A DNA stretch of 64,000 nt, taken from contig DBXO01000011.1 of the NCBI GenBank assembly GCA_002309635.1, forward strand, positions 1-64,000, in the 5' to 3' direction. Origin of the DNA: Ruminococcus flavefaciens. GTDB taxonomy: Bacteria; Bacillota; Clostridia; Oscillospirales; Ruminococcaceae. A program made the translations under genes and the position numbers. Shown here in pieces: positions 17,406 through 26,000 of this stretch (its first letter is position 1; each line of letters starts with the position of its first letter). Under the pieces are notes generated by a model that saw only the letters and a list, made by a program, of their open reading frames with translations, did no database searches and had not been told where the DNA came from.

Positions 17406-17927
17406 TTATTGTACTTCACGGAAATACTTTATACGCCCCTTTTCAAGGCATATAAGATACTGACAGCAAAGGGAGATCAGCTCTGGATCGTGAGTGGAAA
17501 CGATAACTGTTTTTCCATGTTCTGCAAGCTTTCGCAGCAGACCGCCGACTATTTTCATGTGTCTGTGGTCAAGCCCCGATGTAGGTTCATCGAAAAGAAG
17601 TATTTCAGCATTTGCAGCAAGTGCTGAGCAAATAGCCGTGCGCTGTTTTTGTCCGCCGGACAACGCCATCGGGTGGGTATCCTCAAAGCCTGCAAGACCA
17701 AGCTCGGCTATAAGTTTGTCCGCATACTGCTTACCGAACTTCTCTATCTTGGTATAAAACAGCATCATTGGTATCGAGCCTACAAGCGGTATCAGTACCA
17801 CAAAAGCGGCAACGATATACGGGTGAATGAAGCCTAACATTCCGCAGGCAAACTCGACCGCAAAGATAAGCGCCGAGAATATGCCTATTGTAATAAAATC
17901 CTTTGCTTTAAGTTTCTTGTCGTTCAT
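17406..17927 (-). pseudogene. In-frame fusion: ECF S-component start + ECF ATPase end
   Basis: A 173-residue frame whose first 64 residues or so (AKDFITIGIFSAL, MLGFIHPYIVAAF, IPLVGSIPMMLFYTK) are the N-terminal third of a Trep_Strep-type ECF S-component. From about residue 66 (QYADKLIAELGL) it is the C-terminal half of an ABC ATPase: signature LSGGQKQR (about 89-96), Walker B EILLFDEPTSGLD and switch STHD. There is no Walker A, no complete S-component and no EcfT gene. An in-frame deletion that removed the middle of an S-component/EcfT/EcfA operon explains it. Such a protein could not hydrolyse ATP on its own. AGGAGG precedes the start. It follows two ABC exporter genes that commonly accompany this ECF type. 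An assembly artefact is possible. Confidence 0.75.
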
Positions 17928-17966
17928 TTTAAAACCTCCTGAATAATTATAAATATTGCTTTCTGC

Positions 17967-19715
17967 TTAGCTGAAAGCCCATTTCTGATCCTCTGTCTGA
18001 GTTTTTACCATTTTGGCAAATATGCCGTTCTTCTGCATAAGCTCCGCCGGCTTGCCCGACTCCTTTACGACGCCGTCTGACAGGACAACTATCTTGTCTG
18101 CTCCGGAAACTGTTCTCATTCTGTGAGCTATGACCATAACGGTCTTGTCCTTGATAAGCCGTGAAAGAGCCGTCTGTATTGCGGTTTCATTCTCTACGTC
18201 AAGGCTTGCCGAAGCCTCGTCAAGGAGTATTATGGGAGCGTCCTTGAGGAATGCTCTTGCAATGGAGATACGCTGGCGCTCGCCGCCCGAGAGCTCACTT
18301 CCATTTTCGCCTATAACAGTATCATAGCCCTGCGGCAGGCGGCTTACGAACTCCTCGCAGTTGGCAAGTCTTGCTGCCTGTATTACTTCTTCGTCAGTTG
18401 CGTTCTTTCTGCCTATGCGGATATTGTCCATTATGCTCTGATTGAACAGGGTAACGTCCTGAAACACAATAGAATAGGCAGAGAAAAGCGTTTCGGGATC
18501 AATTTTTGAGATATCCATTCCGCCGAGAGTTATCTTTCCGCCCGTAATGTCCCAGAACCTTGCCGCAAGCCGTGAAACCGTTGTCTTACCGCCTCCCGAC
18601 GGACCTATAAGAGCAGTTACTTCTCCTTGCTTTGCGGTGAAGGACACATCTTCAAGAACTGCCGTATCGTCATTGTATGCAAATGAAACGTGGTCGAATG
18701 TGATATCATAACCCTTGTTCGTCATCTGCTCGGAGCCCGTCTGCACCTCATGTGAAAGCACCTCGTCAAGTCGCTCACACTGTACCAAAGTTGCAATTAT
18801 AGCCGCAAAATTTTGCAATGTTATCTGCATAGGATCATAAAGTCTTGATACCAGCATAAGGAACATGAAGAACGTCAGCAGGTCTATAGAGCCCTTTGAA
18901 AGCAATACTCCACCTACAAGAGCAGTAGTCGCTATTCCGAGCTTTAAGATGATGGCTGCCGAATTAACGCATACTGCAAGCTTCAGTTCCGTGAAAAGGG
19001 CTTCTTTTTCTACTCTTTTTATCTTGACGTCGAGTCCATCCATGTAGCTGTCCTGTGCGTTATTTGCGCGAAGGTCGCGGACGGTCTCAAGGCACTCCTG
19101 TATGCCGTCTGCAAGCTCCAGTTTAACGCCGTTATTCTTTCTGACAGCCCTTTTCTGATAGCCTGCCGAAGCCCATACAAGCAGGAATGAAGCAGGTATC
19201 ACCCAGAAGCTTGCCAAAACCATGCGCCAGTCAAAGAAGATGAACATGCTTATTCCCACAAGTGAAGTTGAAATTATCGCACCGATAAGCTCGGGTATCC
19301 AGTGGCTGGAAGCCGTCTCGATCATAGCGCAGTCCGCCATGATAGTTGTTGTCAGGTCGGCGATATTCTTCTTGCCAAAGTAGGAAAGTGGCAGCTTTCT
19401 AAGCTTTTCCGCAAGAGAAGTTCTTCTTATACCGCTTTCCTTGTAGGTAGAAAGAAATGTAGCGTTGTACTGGATAAAATTCGTCAGTGCGATAAGTGCA
19501 AGAACAATTATTGAGGCAATCACATAAAAGGGTATGCGTTCCTTTGTAAGATTATCATTCAGCATATCCTTTATCAGCGTGTACAGTACGCCCGCGGTCA
19601 TCATAAATGACATATTCGTGACCGTAACGCTGATGCAAGCTTTTACCATATCAACCGCGCCCTCATGGGAAAGGGCGAATGTATGCTGTAATTTTTCAAT
19701 TATCTTCACTTTCAT
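17967..19715 (-). CDS. ABC exporter half-transporter (permease + ATPase)
   Basis: A 582-residue type I exporter: six membrane helices in residues 1 to about 310, then an ATPase domain with Walker A GPSGGGKTT, Q-loop VFQDVTL, signature ELSGGERQRISIARA, Walker B IILLDEASASLD and IAHRM switch. It overlaps the preceding half-transporter gene by 4 bases (ATGA), so the two products very likely form a heterodimer. The neighbouring ECF remnant suggests the pair belonged to a vitamin or cofactor-like transport cluster; the substrate is unknown. Confidence 0.9.
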   Translation of the reverse strand: MKVKIIEKLQHTFALSHEGAVDMVKACISVTVTNMSFMMTAGVLYTLIKDMLNDNLTKERIPFYVIASIIVLALIALTNFIQYNATFLSTYKESGIRRTSLAEKLRKLPLSYFGKKNIADLTTTIMADCAMIETASSHWIPELIGAIISTSLVGISMFIFFDWRMVLASFWVIPASFLLVWASAGYQKRAVRKNNGVKLELADGIQECLETVRDLRANNAQDSYMDGLDVKIKRVEKEALFTELKLAVCVNSAAIILKLGIATTALVGGVLLSKGSIDLLTFFMFLMLVSRLYDPMQITLQNFAAIIATLVQCERLDEVLSHEVQTGSEQMTNKGYDITFDHVSFAYNDDTAVLEDVSFTAKQGEVTALIGPSGGGKTTVSRLAARFWDITGGKITLGGMDISKIDPETLFSAYSIVFQDVTLFNQSIMDNIRIGRKNATDEEVIQAARLANCEEFVSRLPQGYDTVIGENGSELSGGERQRISIARAFLKDAPIILLDEASASLDVENETAIQTALSRLIKDKTVMVIAHRMRTVSGADKIVVLSDGVVKESGKPAELMQKNGIFAKMVKTQTEDQKWAFS

Positions 19716-21475
19716 GCACCCACCTTCCAGTTTATAGAGTGGCTATATTCGTCAAACATCTGCCTGTAAAGTCCGTTTTGCTCCATGAGTTCACTGTGAG
19801 AGCCCTTTTCGCAGACGCTGCCGTCTTTCAGTACATAAATGCAGTTGGTGTTCACAACTGTACTTAACCTATGAGCTATCATGATAACGGTCCTGCCCTT
19901 TGCAAGCTCGCCGAAAGCCGCCTGCACTTTGTTCTCGTTGTCGGGATCGGCAAAGGCTGTAGCCTCGTCAAGAATGATTATAGGAGCGTTTTTCAGTATT
20001 GCTCTTGCAATTGATATTCTCTGCTGCTCACCGCCCGAGAGATATATGCCCTTTGCACCGATGACCGTATGTATGCCCTGTGGCAGCTTTTCGATGATAT
20101 CCATGCACTGTGCCGTTTCGAGAGCCTGCATTACCTCTGCTTCTGTAGCTTCGGGACGGGCAAGACGCACGTTTTCAAGTATCGACGCTTTCAGCAGGCG
20201 GCTGTCCTGAAAAACGAACGACACCTGCTTCATAAGCTCCTCCTGCGGGATATTTCGGATATCCGCGCCGCCTATGAGTACAGAACCCTCCGTAACATCA
20301 AAGAAACGGGCTATAAGCTCCGCGGTTGTGGTCTTTCCTCCGCCCGAGGGACCAACAAGTGCGATGTGCTCACCGCTGCCGATTTTTATATTCAAGTCTT
20401 TTACGGCATAATCCGCAGAATCCTTATACTTAAAGCTCACGTTTTTAAGCTCAACTGAGTTATCTTTGGGCAGCTCCACTTTTTTTGCTTCTGCAAGAGG
20501 CTGTATATCCAGGATACTGTCCATGCGCTTCAGAGCGTCTACGACCACCATTTCCTGCTCTCCCGAATAGGCTATCTTTGTGAGAGTAACTGTCAGAAGC
20601 GGCGTTACAATGATGTAATACATCACATTGAGTATCATTTCCGAGGTAACGCTGCCCTTTGAAAGCACATAAGCTCCGAGAACGAGAAAGGCAAATACCG
20701 CATTTATGCAGGTCATAAACATGGTCATAGGCATACGGAGCATTAAAGTGTAGGCAGTTACCCACTTGCTGTAGCCGTCGATAGCCTCCTTGAAGCGGCG
20801 GAATGAATGTACGGACTGACCAAACACCTTTACAACAGGCACTCCACGGACATATTCCGTAGCTTCGCTGCTCATAGTATCAAGCGCGTTCTGGTACTCT
20901 GCCATTTTCTCCTGCATTCCCTTGCCCATCATGCTCATCATAAAGCCGAAGCCGATAAGGGCAGGTATAAGGCAGATGAGTCCTAATTTCCAGTTGAACG
21001 CTCCGAGAAGTATCAGCAATCCCACAGGGGTAGCCGCTGCAACAGCCTTATCGGGCAGATTATGTGCAATGAAGCTCTCGGTTGCGGCAGTTGATTCGTT
21101 GACAGTACGGCGTATTTTTCCCGTGCCGTCCTCGTCGAATACTCCAAGGGGCAGAGTGAGGATACGGCGCATAAGTCTGCTCCTCATATTAGCCTGAACA
21201 CGGAATGCCGCGATATGAGTACACATCAGGGCGGCAATATAGACAAGCAGAGCAGCCACAGTTATGCCTACTGCCTGCCATGCTATATCTGCAATCTTTG
21301 ATAATTCCTCGCCCTTTACAGCTATACGGATTATCTTCCAAAGATCGTAAAAAGGAACAAGTCCCATAAACGCACTGACCGCCGCAAGTATACGTCCGAC
21401 AGTGATAAGGTGTCGGTGTCCGCCTGCATATTCGTTCAGAATTTTCATTACTTTAGGGTTGCTTTCTGTTTTCAT
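19712..21475 (-). CDS. ABC exporter half-transporter (permease + ATPase)
   Basis: A 587-residue partner of the next gene with the same layout: a membrane domain in the first 320 residues, then Walker A GPSGGGKTT, signature YLSGGEQQRISIARA and Walker B IIILDEATAFADPDNE. In this Walker B/D-loop the usual SxLD is replaced by AFADPD, a pattern seen in some heterodimeric half-transporters. AGGAGG lies just before the ATG. No strong promoter is evident in the 78 bases upstream, which contain the terminator of the ZinT-like gene. Confidence 0.9.
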   Translation of the reverse strand: MKTESNPKVMKILNEYAGGHRHLITVGRILAAVSAFMGLVPFYDLWKIIRIAVKGEELSKIADIAWQAVGITVAALLVYIAALMCTHIAAFRVQANMRSRLMRRILTLPLGVFDEDGTGKIRRTVNESTAATESFIAHNLPDKAVAAATPVGLLILLGAFNWKLGLICLIPALIGFGFMMSMMGKGMQEKMAEYQNALDTMSSEATEYVRGVPVVKVFGQSVHSFRRFKEAIDGYSKWVTAYTLMLRMPMTMFMTCINAVFAFLVLGAYVLSKGSVTSEMILNVMYYIIVTPLLTVTLTKIAYSGEQEMVVVDALKRMDSILDIQPLAEAKKVELPKDNSVELKNVSFKYKDSADYAVKDLNIKIGSGEHIALVGPSGGGKTTTAELIARFFDVTEGSVLIGGADIRNIPQEELMKQVSFVFQDSRLLKASILENVRLARPEATEAEVMQALETAQCMDIIEKLPQGIHTVIGAKGIYLSGGEQQRISIARAILKNAPIIILDEATAFADPDNENKVQAAFGELAKGRTVIMIAHRLSTVVNTNCIYVLKDGSVCEKGSHSELMEQNGLYRQMFDEYSHSINWKVGA

Positions 21476-21500
21476 GCTTTCCTCCGTTCGTAATCAGATA

Positions 21501-21530
21501 AAAGAGCTTATACTTCCGCATAAGCTCTTT
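21501..21530. terminator. Terminator after the ZinT-like lipoprotein gene
   Basis: AAAGAGCTTAT (21501-21511) and ATAAGCTCTTT (21520-21530) form an 11-bp stem, with T-rich sequence on both exits. It may let some transcription through to the ABC genes, which lack an obvious promoter. Confidence 0.65.
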
Positions 21531-21553
21531 TTTCGTTTATAAAATCCTTTAGG

Positions 21554-23455
21554 TCAGGCTGCGGATTTTTCTTCCTCATTCTCTCCCTGATCGGCACTTT
21601 CGTACATCTTATCGGTCTTTCCTATTTTATCTGTAAGTTCGGAACCATCATATGTAACACTTGCCTCACAGCTTTCGATAACGCTGTTCTCAGCACGGCC
21701 TGCAACAGCTCCGGGAGTTACAGCGCCTGTGATCTCGCCATTTACAGAGCAGTCAATTATCTTGAAAGCAGTTTCTTCTCCGTAGTAATAGAGTCCAGTA
21801 CCGATAAGTCCTCCAACATGAGTTGCATTCGGCACATTCATTTTCACAGTGACCTTGCAGTTACTGATAATACCGGGATATTCATGGGTTTCGATACCCT
21901 CAGTCGCAAGAGCTACATCACCTTTTGAATGTGTTCCGCTGTATCCGCAGAGACCGCCGATAGCATGGCCGCCCTTTGCTGAGATTATCTCAACATCTGC
22001 TGTACAATCGCTGACACTGTCCATCATTTCAAGGCAGCCTGCAATGCCGCCAAGGCCTACTGGTTCATTGCCCTCTGCAACGATCTTTCCCTTTGCTGTA
22101 CAGTTTTCCATGGTACCGCCGAAGCTTCCTCCTATGATAAGACCGCCGCACTCTGCAATATCACACTGGATTATCCTGCCTGATGAGAAATCATTATCGC
22201 CGAGGACTTTTACCGTAGTGCCGTCTACCTTGCAGTCGTGAACGTGATTTGTAGAACCGCCTGCAATACCGCCTACAGCATTTACACCTGCAATTTCATT
22301 TTCGCCCGTAAGGACAATATCGTGCACTTCACCCATATTGTAGCCTACAACAGCGCCAACAGCCATTGAAAATGTATCAGTGCATTTGATATTGATATTT
22401 TCGGCAGTAAAATTCTTTACTTCGCCAAGATTCATACCGATTATGCCTGCACCGCAAACAGGAGTATTAGTTGTATAAGTTACGTTTGATATCTTGTGTC
22501 CCTGACCGTCAAACACGCCCTGAAACATACAGGAATGATCTTCCATGTTCTCAAGGTTCATTGTACCAATAGGAGTCCATTCAATATCAGTGCAGTCAAT
22601 ATCGTTGGTAAGTACAACAGTTTTTCCTGCATATCCGTCCTTTGAACCGTCAGATACGCTCTTTGCAAAGGCTGTGAGCTCCTCGGCAGTTCCTATTTCG
22701 ATCTTATCACCGCTTTCCTGTTCAGCCATTTCGGAAAGATTTTCCTCTGCGAAAAGTGCAATACAATCGGTGATGAGCTTTTCATCACAATCAGCAGGTA
22801 TACCTGCTGCCAGCCAGTATGCGTAAGCGCCCTTGTTGTACTCCGCAAGTGCGTCCAGATCGCTTCCGTAACGGAATTCAATGTGATATGTTGTAGCAGG
22901 AGTATCTGGCATCATCAGAAAGTATCTGAACTCGCCTGCGTCCTTATCTGAGGTCTCATAGAGATAACCATCCATCATGCCGCCGAAAGAAAAGTCCTTA
23001 ACGAATTTGTATTCGTGCTCGAACACCTTTTTCCCGCTGTCATCAAGTCCTGAGATATTGCTGCCGTTAAAAACGAACTGCTTTACGCCGTTAATGAAAA
23101 AGCAGTCGAACTGAATATTTTCAGTGTTTGCATAAGCTTTTACAGCTTCTTCGCCATAAACATTACCCGTACAGGAGTTTTTCAGCATTTCAGCTGTACT
23201 TTCAGCCATATCCTTGCCTACGAATTTTTCGCAGTTATCGAGCCATATCTGATCGTATTTAGGATCACAGATAACGGTGAACAACTCGTCATAAGTTCCC
23301 TTTACATCTTCAAGAAGCTGATCGGCAGGCGAAAGTTTTTCGGCTACCGTCGTTGTCTCTGTTTTAGCAGAGTCTGTATTGCTTGCTTCAGAGCCGCAGG
23401 CACATAATGATACCGCCATTGCAAGGACTGCTGATATAGTCAGTAATCTTTTCAT
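21554..23455 (-). CDS. Lipoprotein with ZinT-like metal-binding domain and GLUG-type repeats
   Basis: A 633-residue lipoprotein: signal peptide with lipobox LCAC (Cys20). Residues of about 40-245 resemble ZinT/YodA, the calycin-like Zn/Cd-binding domain (GKKVFEHEYKFVKDFSF, TYHIEFRYGSDLDAL, then a short C-terminal helix). From about 250 a series of GLUG-like repeats (VGGIAGG, LGGIAGCL, IGGLCGYS, VGGLIGTG) predicts a solenoid surface region. The likely role is extracellular zinc capture or sensing next to the ZIP transporter. The GTTA-N8-TAAC operator over its -10 supports metal control. The fusion of the two modules is uncommon. Confidence 0.75.
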   Translation of the reverse strand: MKRLLTISAVLAMAVSLCACGSEASNTDSAKTETTTVAEKLSPADQLLEDVKGTYDELFTVICDPKYDQIWLDNCEKFVGKDMAESTAEMLKNSCTGNVYGEEAVKAYANTENIQFDCFFINGVKQFVFNGSNISGLDDSGKKVFEHEYKFVKDFSFGGMMDGYLYETSDKDAGEFRYFLMMPDTPATTYHIEFRYGSDLDALAEYNKGAYAYWLAAGIPADCDEKLITDCIALFAEENLSEMAEQESGDKIEIGTAEELTAFAKSVSDGSKDGYAGKTVVLTNDIDCTDIEWTPIGTMNLENMEDHSCMFQGVFDGQGHKISNVTYTTNTPVCGAGIIGMNLGEVKNFTAENINIKCTDTFSMAVGAVVGYNMGEVHDIVLTGENEIAGVNAVGGIAGGSTNHVHDCKVDGTTVKVLGDNDFSSGRIIQCDIAECGGLIIGGSFGGTMENCTAKGKIVAEGNEPVGLGGIAGCLEMMDSVSDCTADVEIISAKGGHAIGGLCGYSGTHSKGDVALATEGIETHEYPGIISNCKVTVKMNVPNATHVGGLIGTGLYYYGEETAFKIIDCSVNGEITGAVTPGAVAGRAENSVIESCEASVTYDGSELTDKIGKTDKMYESADQGENEEEKSAA

Positions 23456-23472
23456 TTATTCTTCTCCTTTTT

Positions 23473-23488
23473 GTTATATTATACTAAC
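23473..23488 (-). promoter_or_regulatory. Operator and proximal -10 of the ZinT-like gene
   Basis: On the minus strand GTTAGTATAATATAAC is a GTTA-N8-TAAC dyad that covers a perfect -10 TATAAT. A weak -35 (TTATTA) lies 17 bp upstream of that -10. It sits just before the AAGGAG ribosome site. Confidence 0.65.
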
Positions 23489-23506
23489 GTTAATGTCAAA
23501 TAATAA

Positions 23507-23532
23507 GCAAAGAGCTTATTATCGCTCTTTGC
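23507..23532 (-). repeat. Leader hairpin of the ZinT-like gene
   Basis: GCAAAGAGC and GCTCTTTGC (9 bp, 8-base loop) lie between the distal promoter and the operator. It has no T-run. Confidence 0.45.
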
Positions 23533-23551
23533 TGTATTTGCGCCGTTGTAT

Positions 23552-23580
23552 ATATTATCACAGAGCCCCTTTAATGTCAA
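23552..23580 (-). promoter_or_regulatory. Distal promoter of the ZinT-like gene
   Basis: TTGACA (23580-23575), 17 bp, TAATAT (23557-23552) with a TGTGA extended -10 context on the minus strand. Confidence 0.6.
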
Positions 23581-23673
23581 TAGAACCAATGCATTTTTGT
23601 TATACTATACAAACATATATTATTATGCTTTAAACTTTTTATGGGTTACAACCTTGTTATAAACGCTTTACCT

Positions 23674-24456
23674 TTAGCCAAGCGCAACGTCCAGCGCCAT
23701 CATAAGCGTAAAACCGACCGAAAACATCACCACGCCTATGTTTGAATGCTCCCCCTCCGACATTTCGGGGATCAGCTCCTCTACGACAACATATATCATA
23801 GCTCCTGCGGCAAAGCTGAGCAGATATGGCATTACAGGCAGAAGATGACTTGCAAACAGTATTGTGAGAAGTGCTCCTACCGGTTCAACCGCTCCCGATA
23901 AAACGCCTCCCGCAAAGGCTTTTGTTTTGCTTTTTCCCTCGCCGTGAAGCGGCATGGATATTATAGCGCCTTCAGGGAAATTCTGAATCGCGATACCAAG
24001 AGCAAGTGCTAAAGCTCCGCCGGCTGTCATATCAGCAGAGCCTGTTACAAAACCTGCATAAACTATTCCCACAGCCATTCCCTCTGGTATATTATGCAGA
24101 GTTACCGCAAGTATCATCATTGTCGTTTTCGCAAGCCTGCTTTCAGGTCCTTCTGCTTTTTCCGCATTCATATGCAGATGAGGTATAACGCTGTCAAGCA
24201 GCAAAAGGAACAGGATACCGAACCAAAATCCCGCTACAGCAGGCAGAAATGCCAGCTTACCCATACCGTCAGCCATATCCATCGCTGGAATAATAAGGCT
24301 CCATATAGAAGCAGCTGTCATCACACCAGCAGCAAAGCCTGTCAATGCTCGCTGCACACCCCTGCTGAAGGCACGCTTCATAAAAAACACGCAGCCTGAG
24401 CCTGCCGCCGTGCCGAGAAAAGGCAGCAGCAGACCGCTGATTATTTCCTTTTGCAT
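23674..24456 (-). CDS. ZIP-family metal transporter
   Basis: A 260-residue membrane protein with eight predicted helices. Helix IV carries HNIPEGMAVGI and helix V carries NFPEGAIIS, the metal-binding signatures of ZupT-type ZIP transporters (zinc, iron, manganese uptake). A His-containing cytoplasmic loop (PHLHMNAE) lies between helices III and IV. A strong promoter with a GTTA-N8-TAAC dyad precedes it. It is a single-gene unit, with the ZinT-like gene downstream in the same direction. Confidence 0.93.
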   Translation of the reverse strand: MQKEIISGLLLPFLGTAAGSGCVFFMKRAFSRGVQRALTGFAAGVMTAASIWSLIIPAMDMADGMGKLAFLPAVAGFWFGILFLLLLDSVIPHLHMNAEKAEGPESRLAKTTMMILAVTLHNIPEGMAVGIVYAGFVTGSADMTAGGALALALGIAIQNFPEGAIISMPLHGEGKSKTKAFAGGVLSGAVEPVGALLTILFASHLLPVMPYLLSFAAGAMIYVVVEELIPEMSEGEHSNIGVVMFSVGFTLMMALDVALG

Positions 24457-24538
24457 GAAGCACCGCCTTTCTCATTTTTTTACAACCTTAACTCCGCTCA
24501 ATGTTCGTCCACTTCAGTAAATATGGAATAAGCAAACT

Positions 24539-24592
24539 GTTAGCGTGTGATAACTTGTAATTGATTATATCACATATTGATTTCTTTGTCAA
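24539..24592 (-). promoter_or_regulatory. ZIP transporter promoter and operator
   Basis: Minus strand: TTGACA (24592-24587), 17 bp, TATAAT (24569-24564), then nine bases and GTTATCACACGCTAAC (24554-24539). The dyad shares 13 of 16 bases with that of the feo promoter. Confidence 0.8.
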
Positions 24593-24618
24593 TATGTCTC
24601 ACATAAAGCCGACTATGT

Positions 24619-24658
24619 AAAAAATAAAAATCGACACCATATCTTAATGATGTCGATT
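24619..24658 (-). terminator. Terminator at the end of the repeat-bearing transcript
   Basis: AATCGACATCAT and ATGGTGTCGATT (one mismatch) form a long stem followed on the minus strand by a T5-A-T6 run. It would end any transcript coming from the 94-bp repeats or the TOPRIM gene. Confidence 0.75.
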
Positions 24659-24675
24659 GCTCATGTATGCATTAA

Positions 24676-24870
24676 AATTAAGATACCATTTCATGCGCAA
24701 AAAAATCGCGTCCCAGTTTTACTGAAACGCGAACCCGGCTGCGGGGGTTCCCCGCTGTGTGTGTGTTACAATTTAGATACCGCTTCATGCGCGGAAAATT
24801 AATTTGCCACCCAGTTTTACTTAGACGCGACCTTACCTGTGGGTGCTCTCCGCTGGCAAGGTGAAACAAT
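24676..24870. repeat. Two tandem copies of a ~94-bp non-coding repeat
   Basis: The two copies begin at about 24676 and 24770. Shared blocks are AGATACC-N2-TTCATGCGC, CCAGTTTTACT and ACGCGA, at the same spacing in each. On the minus strand, the copy nearer the terminator can fold TCGCGT...ACGCGA around CAGT-AAA-ACTG. The open frame across it looks non-coding (low complexity, no ribosome site). It may be a dispersed repeat family or a small RNA. The region 25035-25148 shows nothing else. Confidence 0.6.
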
Positions 24871-25148
24871 ATCGCTACCTTGCGAGCTTCAAAAAAACTG
24901 CAATATTTTGCCATACAGGGTTTATTCAATATTGTTTTTAACCAAAAAATCTTCAAATTCAGTTTCGGTATATGTATGAACATTCTTAAAAAAGAAATTT
25001 TTAAAGCGTTCAAGGTCAAAACATATCTGTTCAACTTTTGCTTTACTTAAGATGTTATATTTTGGGAAATTCCATATTCATTTTTTGAAGTTTTTGTTTT
25101 CGATAAACTGGTTTATTAATGAGGTAAAGCCCAGAAAACAGCGTGTAT

Positions 25149-26000
25149 TTATGTACAAGTTCGAGTTCTATTGGTTTTAAATATCCAAATTCCAGTATTA
25201 TTTGAATATCTAATTAAGCTTTCATACAGATTGCTTTTTTCAAAATCATCCATTCTATATGCCCCTCTTAATACTTGTCCAATAGTTTTGATAACTATGC
25301 CATTTCCTCTATCGCAAATACATTTGAAATAGTTAATACAATCATGCCCTTGTGTAAAGAAAGGTAAATCGCAATTATCGAAATAAGCTAATTGTCCATC
25401 AACATCAATTTTGTATTGAATTAACTGTTCTTCTCGTTTGTCTGCATTTATTTTCTTTAATGCGATAAACCCTAATTCATTATCAAAACAGCACTCATCA
25501 TCATCCCACGCATTTGAATATGAAAAACCATTAAATCTTATGCCCCATGCTTTTTCACTATCAAGTTTCCTAAATAATGTCAACCATTTAAGATCATTAA
25601 ACACTTTTGACCTTAATTCTTTGGCGTTTAGCTCGCCATCATAAAACTGATTGCATAATGATTGCCAAGTCAAATCATTCATGATTAACATTACTTCAAG
25701 ACAAGAATAATCATAATAAAACATTCTTGGATACTCAATTATCGAATCACAATCTTTGTCTCGTACTCCGATTACTCTATCATCATTAAATTCTGATAGA
25801 ATCTCTAAAACACCATGTTTACCTGAGAAAGATTCAATAATATCTACATCTTCATTTACTATTCCCTTTAAAAAACGGCAATCATCTTCGCCTTCAACAA
25901 CAATAAATGTTTTTTTACGTTCATAGTCACTATATAGCAATAATCTAATCTCGGAAATAGCCGTTTCTTTATCAAGATAATTTCTTATTGAGTTGCTCAT
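25149..26000 (-). CDS. DUF4435/TOPRIM nuclease-like protein (AriB-like)
   Basis: A 283-residue protein with a TOPRIM-type fold: the acidic VVEGEDD at residues 34-40 and GVRDKDCD at about 78-85 give the Glu and Asp-x-Asp metal-binding residues. This is the DUF4435 layout found in AriB, the effector of the PARIS anti-phage system, where it acts as a nuclease (reported to target tRNA) once released by its ATPase partner. It overlaps the ATPase gene by 29 bases, so the two are translated together. The assignment to PARIS rather than another OLD-like ATPase/TOPRIM pair is by family resemblance. Confidence 0.65.
   Translation of the reverse strand: MSNSIRNYLDKETAISEIRLLLYSDYERKKTFIVVEGEDDCRFLKGIVNEDVDIIESFSGKHGVLEILSEFNDDRVIGVRDKDCDSIIEYPRMFYYDYSCLEVMLIMNDLTWQSLCNQFYDGELNAKELRSKVFNDLKWLTLFRKLDSEKAWGIRFNGFSYSNAWDDDECCFDNELGFIALKKINADKREEQLIQYKIDVDGQLAYFDNCDLPFFTQGHDCINYFKCICDRGNGIVIKTIGQVLRGAYRMDDFEKSNLYESLIRYSNNTGIWIFKTNRTRTCT

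Noticed and set aside
24678..25034. 118-residue frame over the tandem repeats
   Set aside because: It lies across non-coding repeats, has no ribosome site and no family resemblance.
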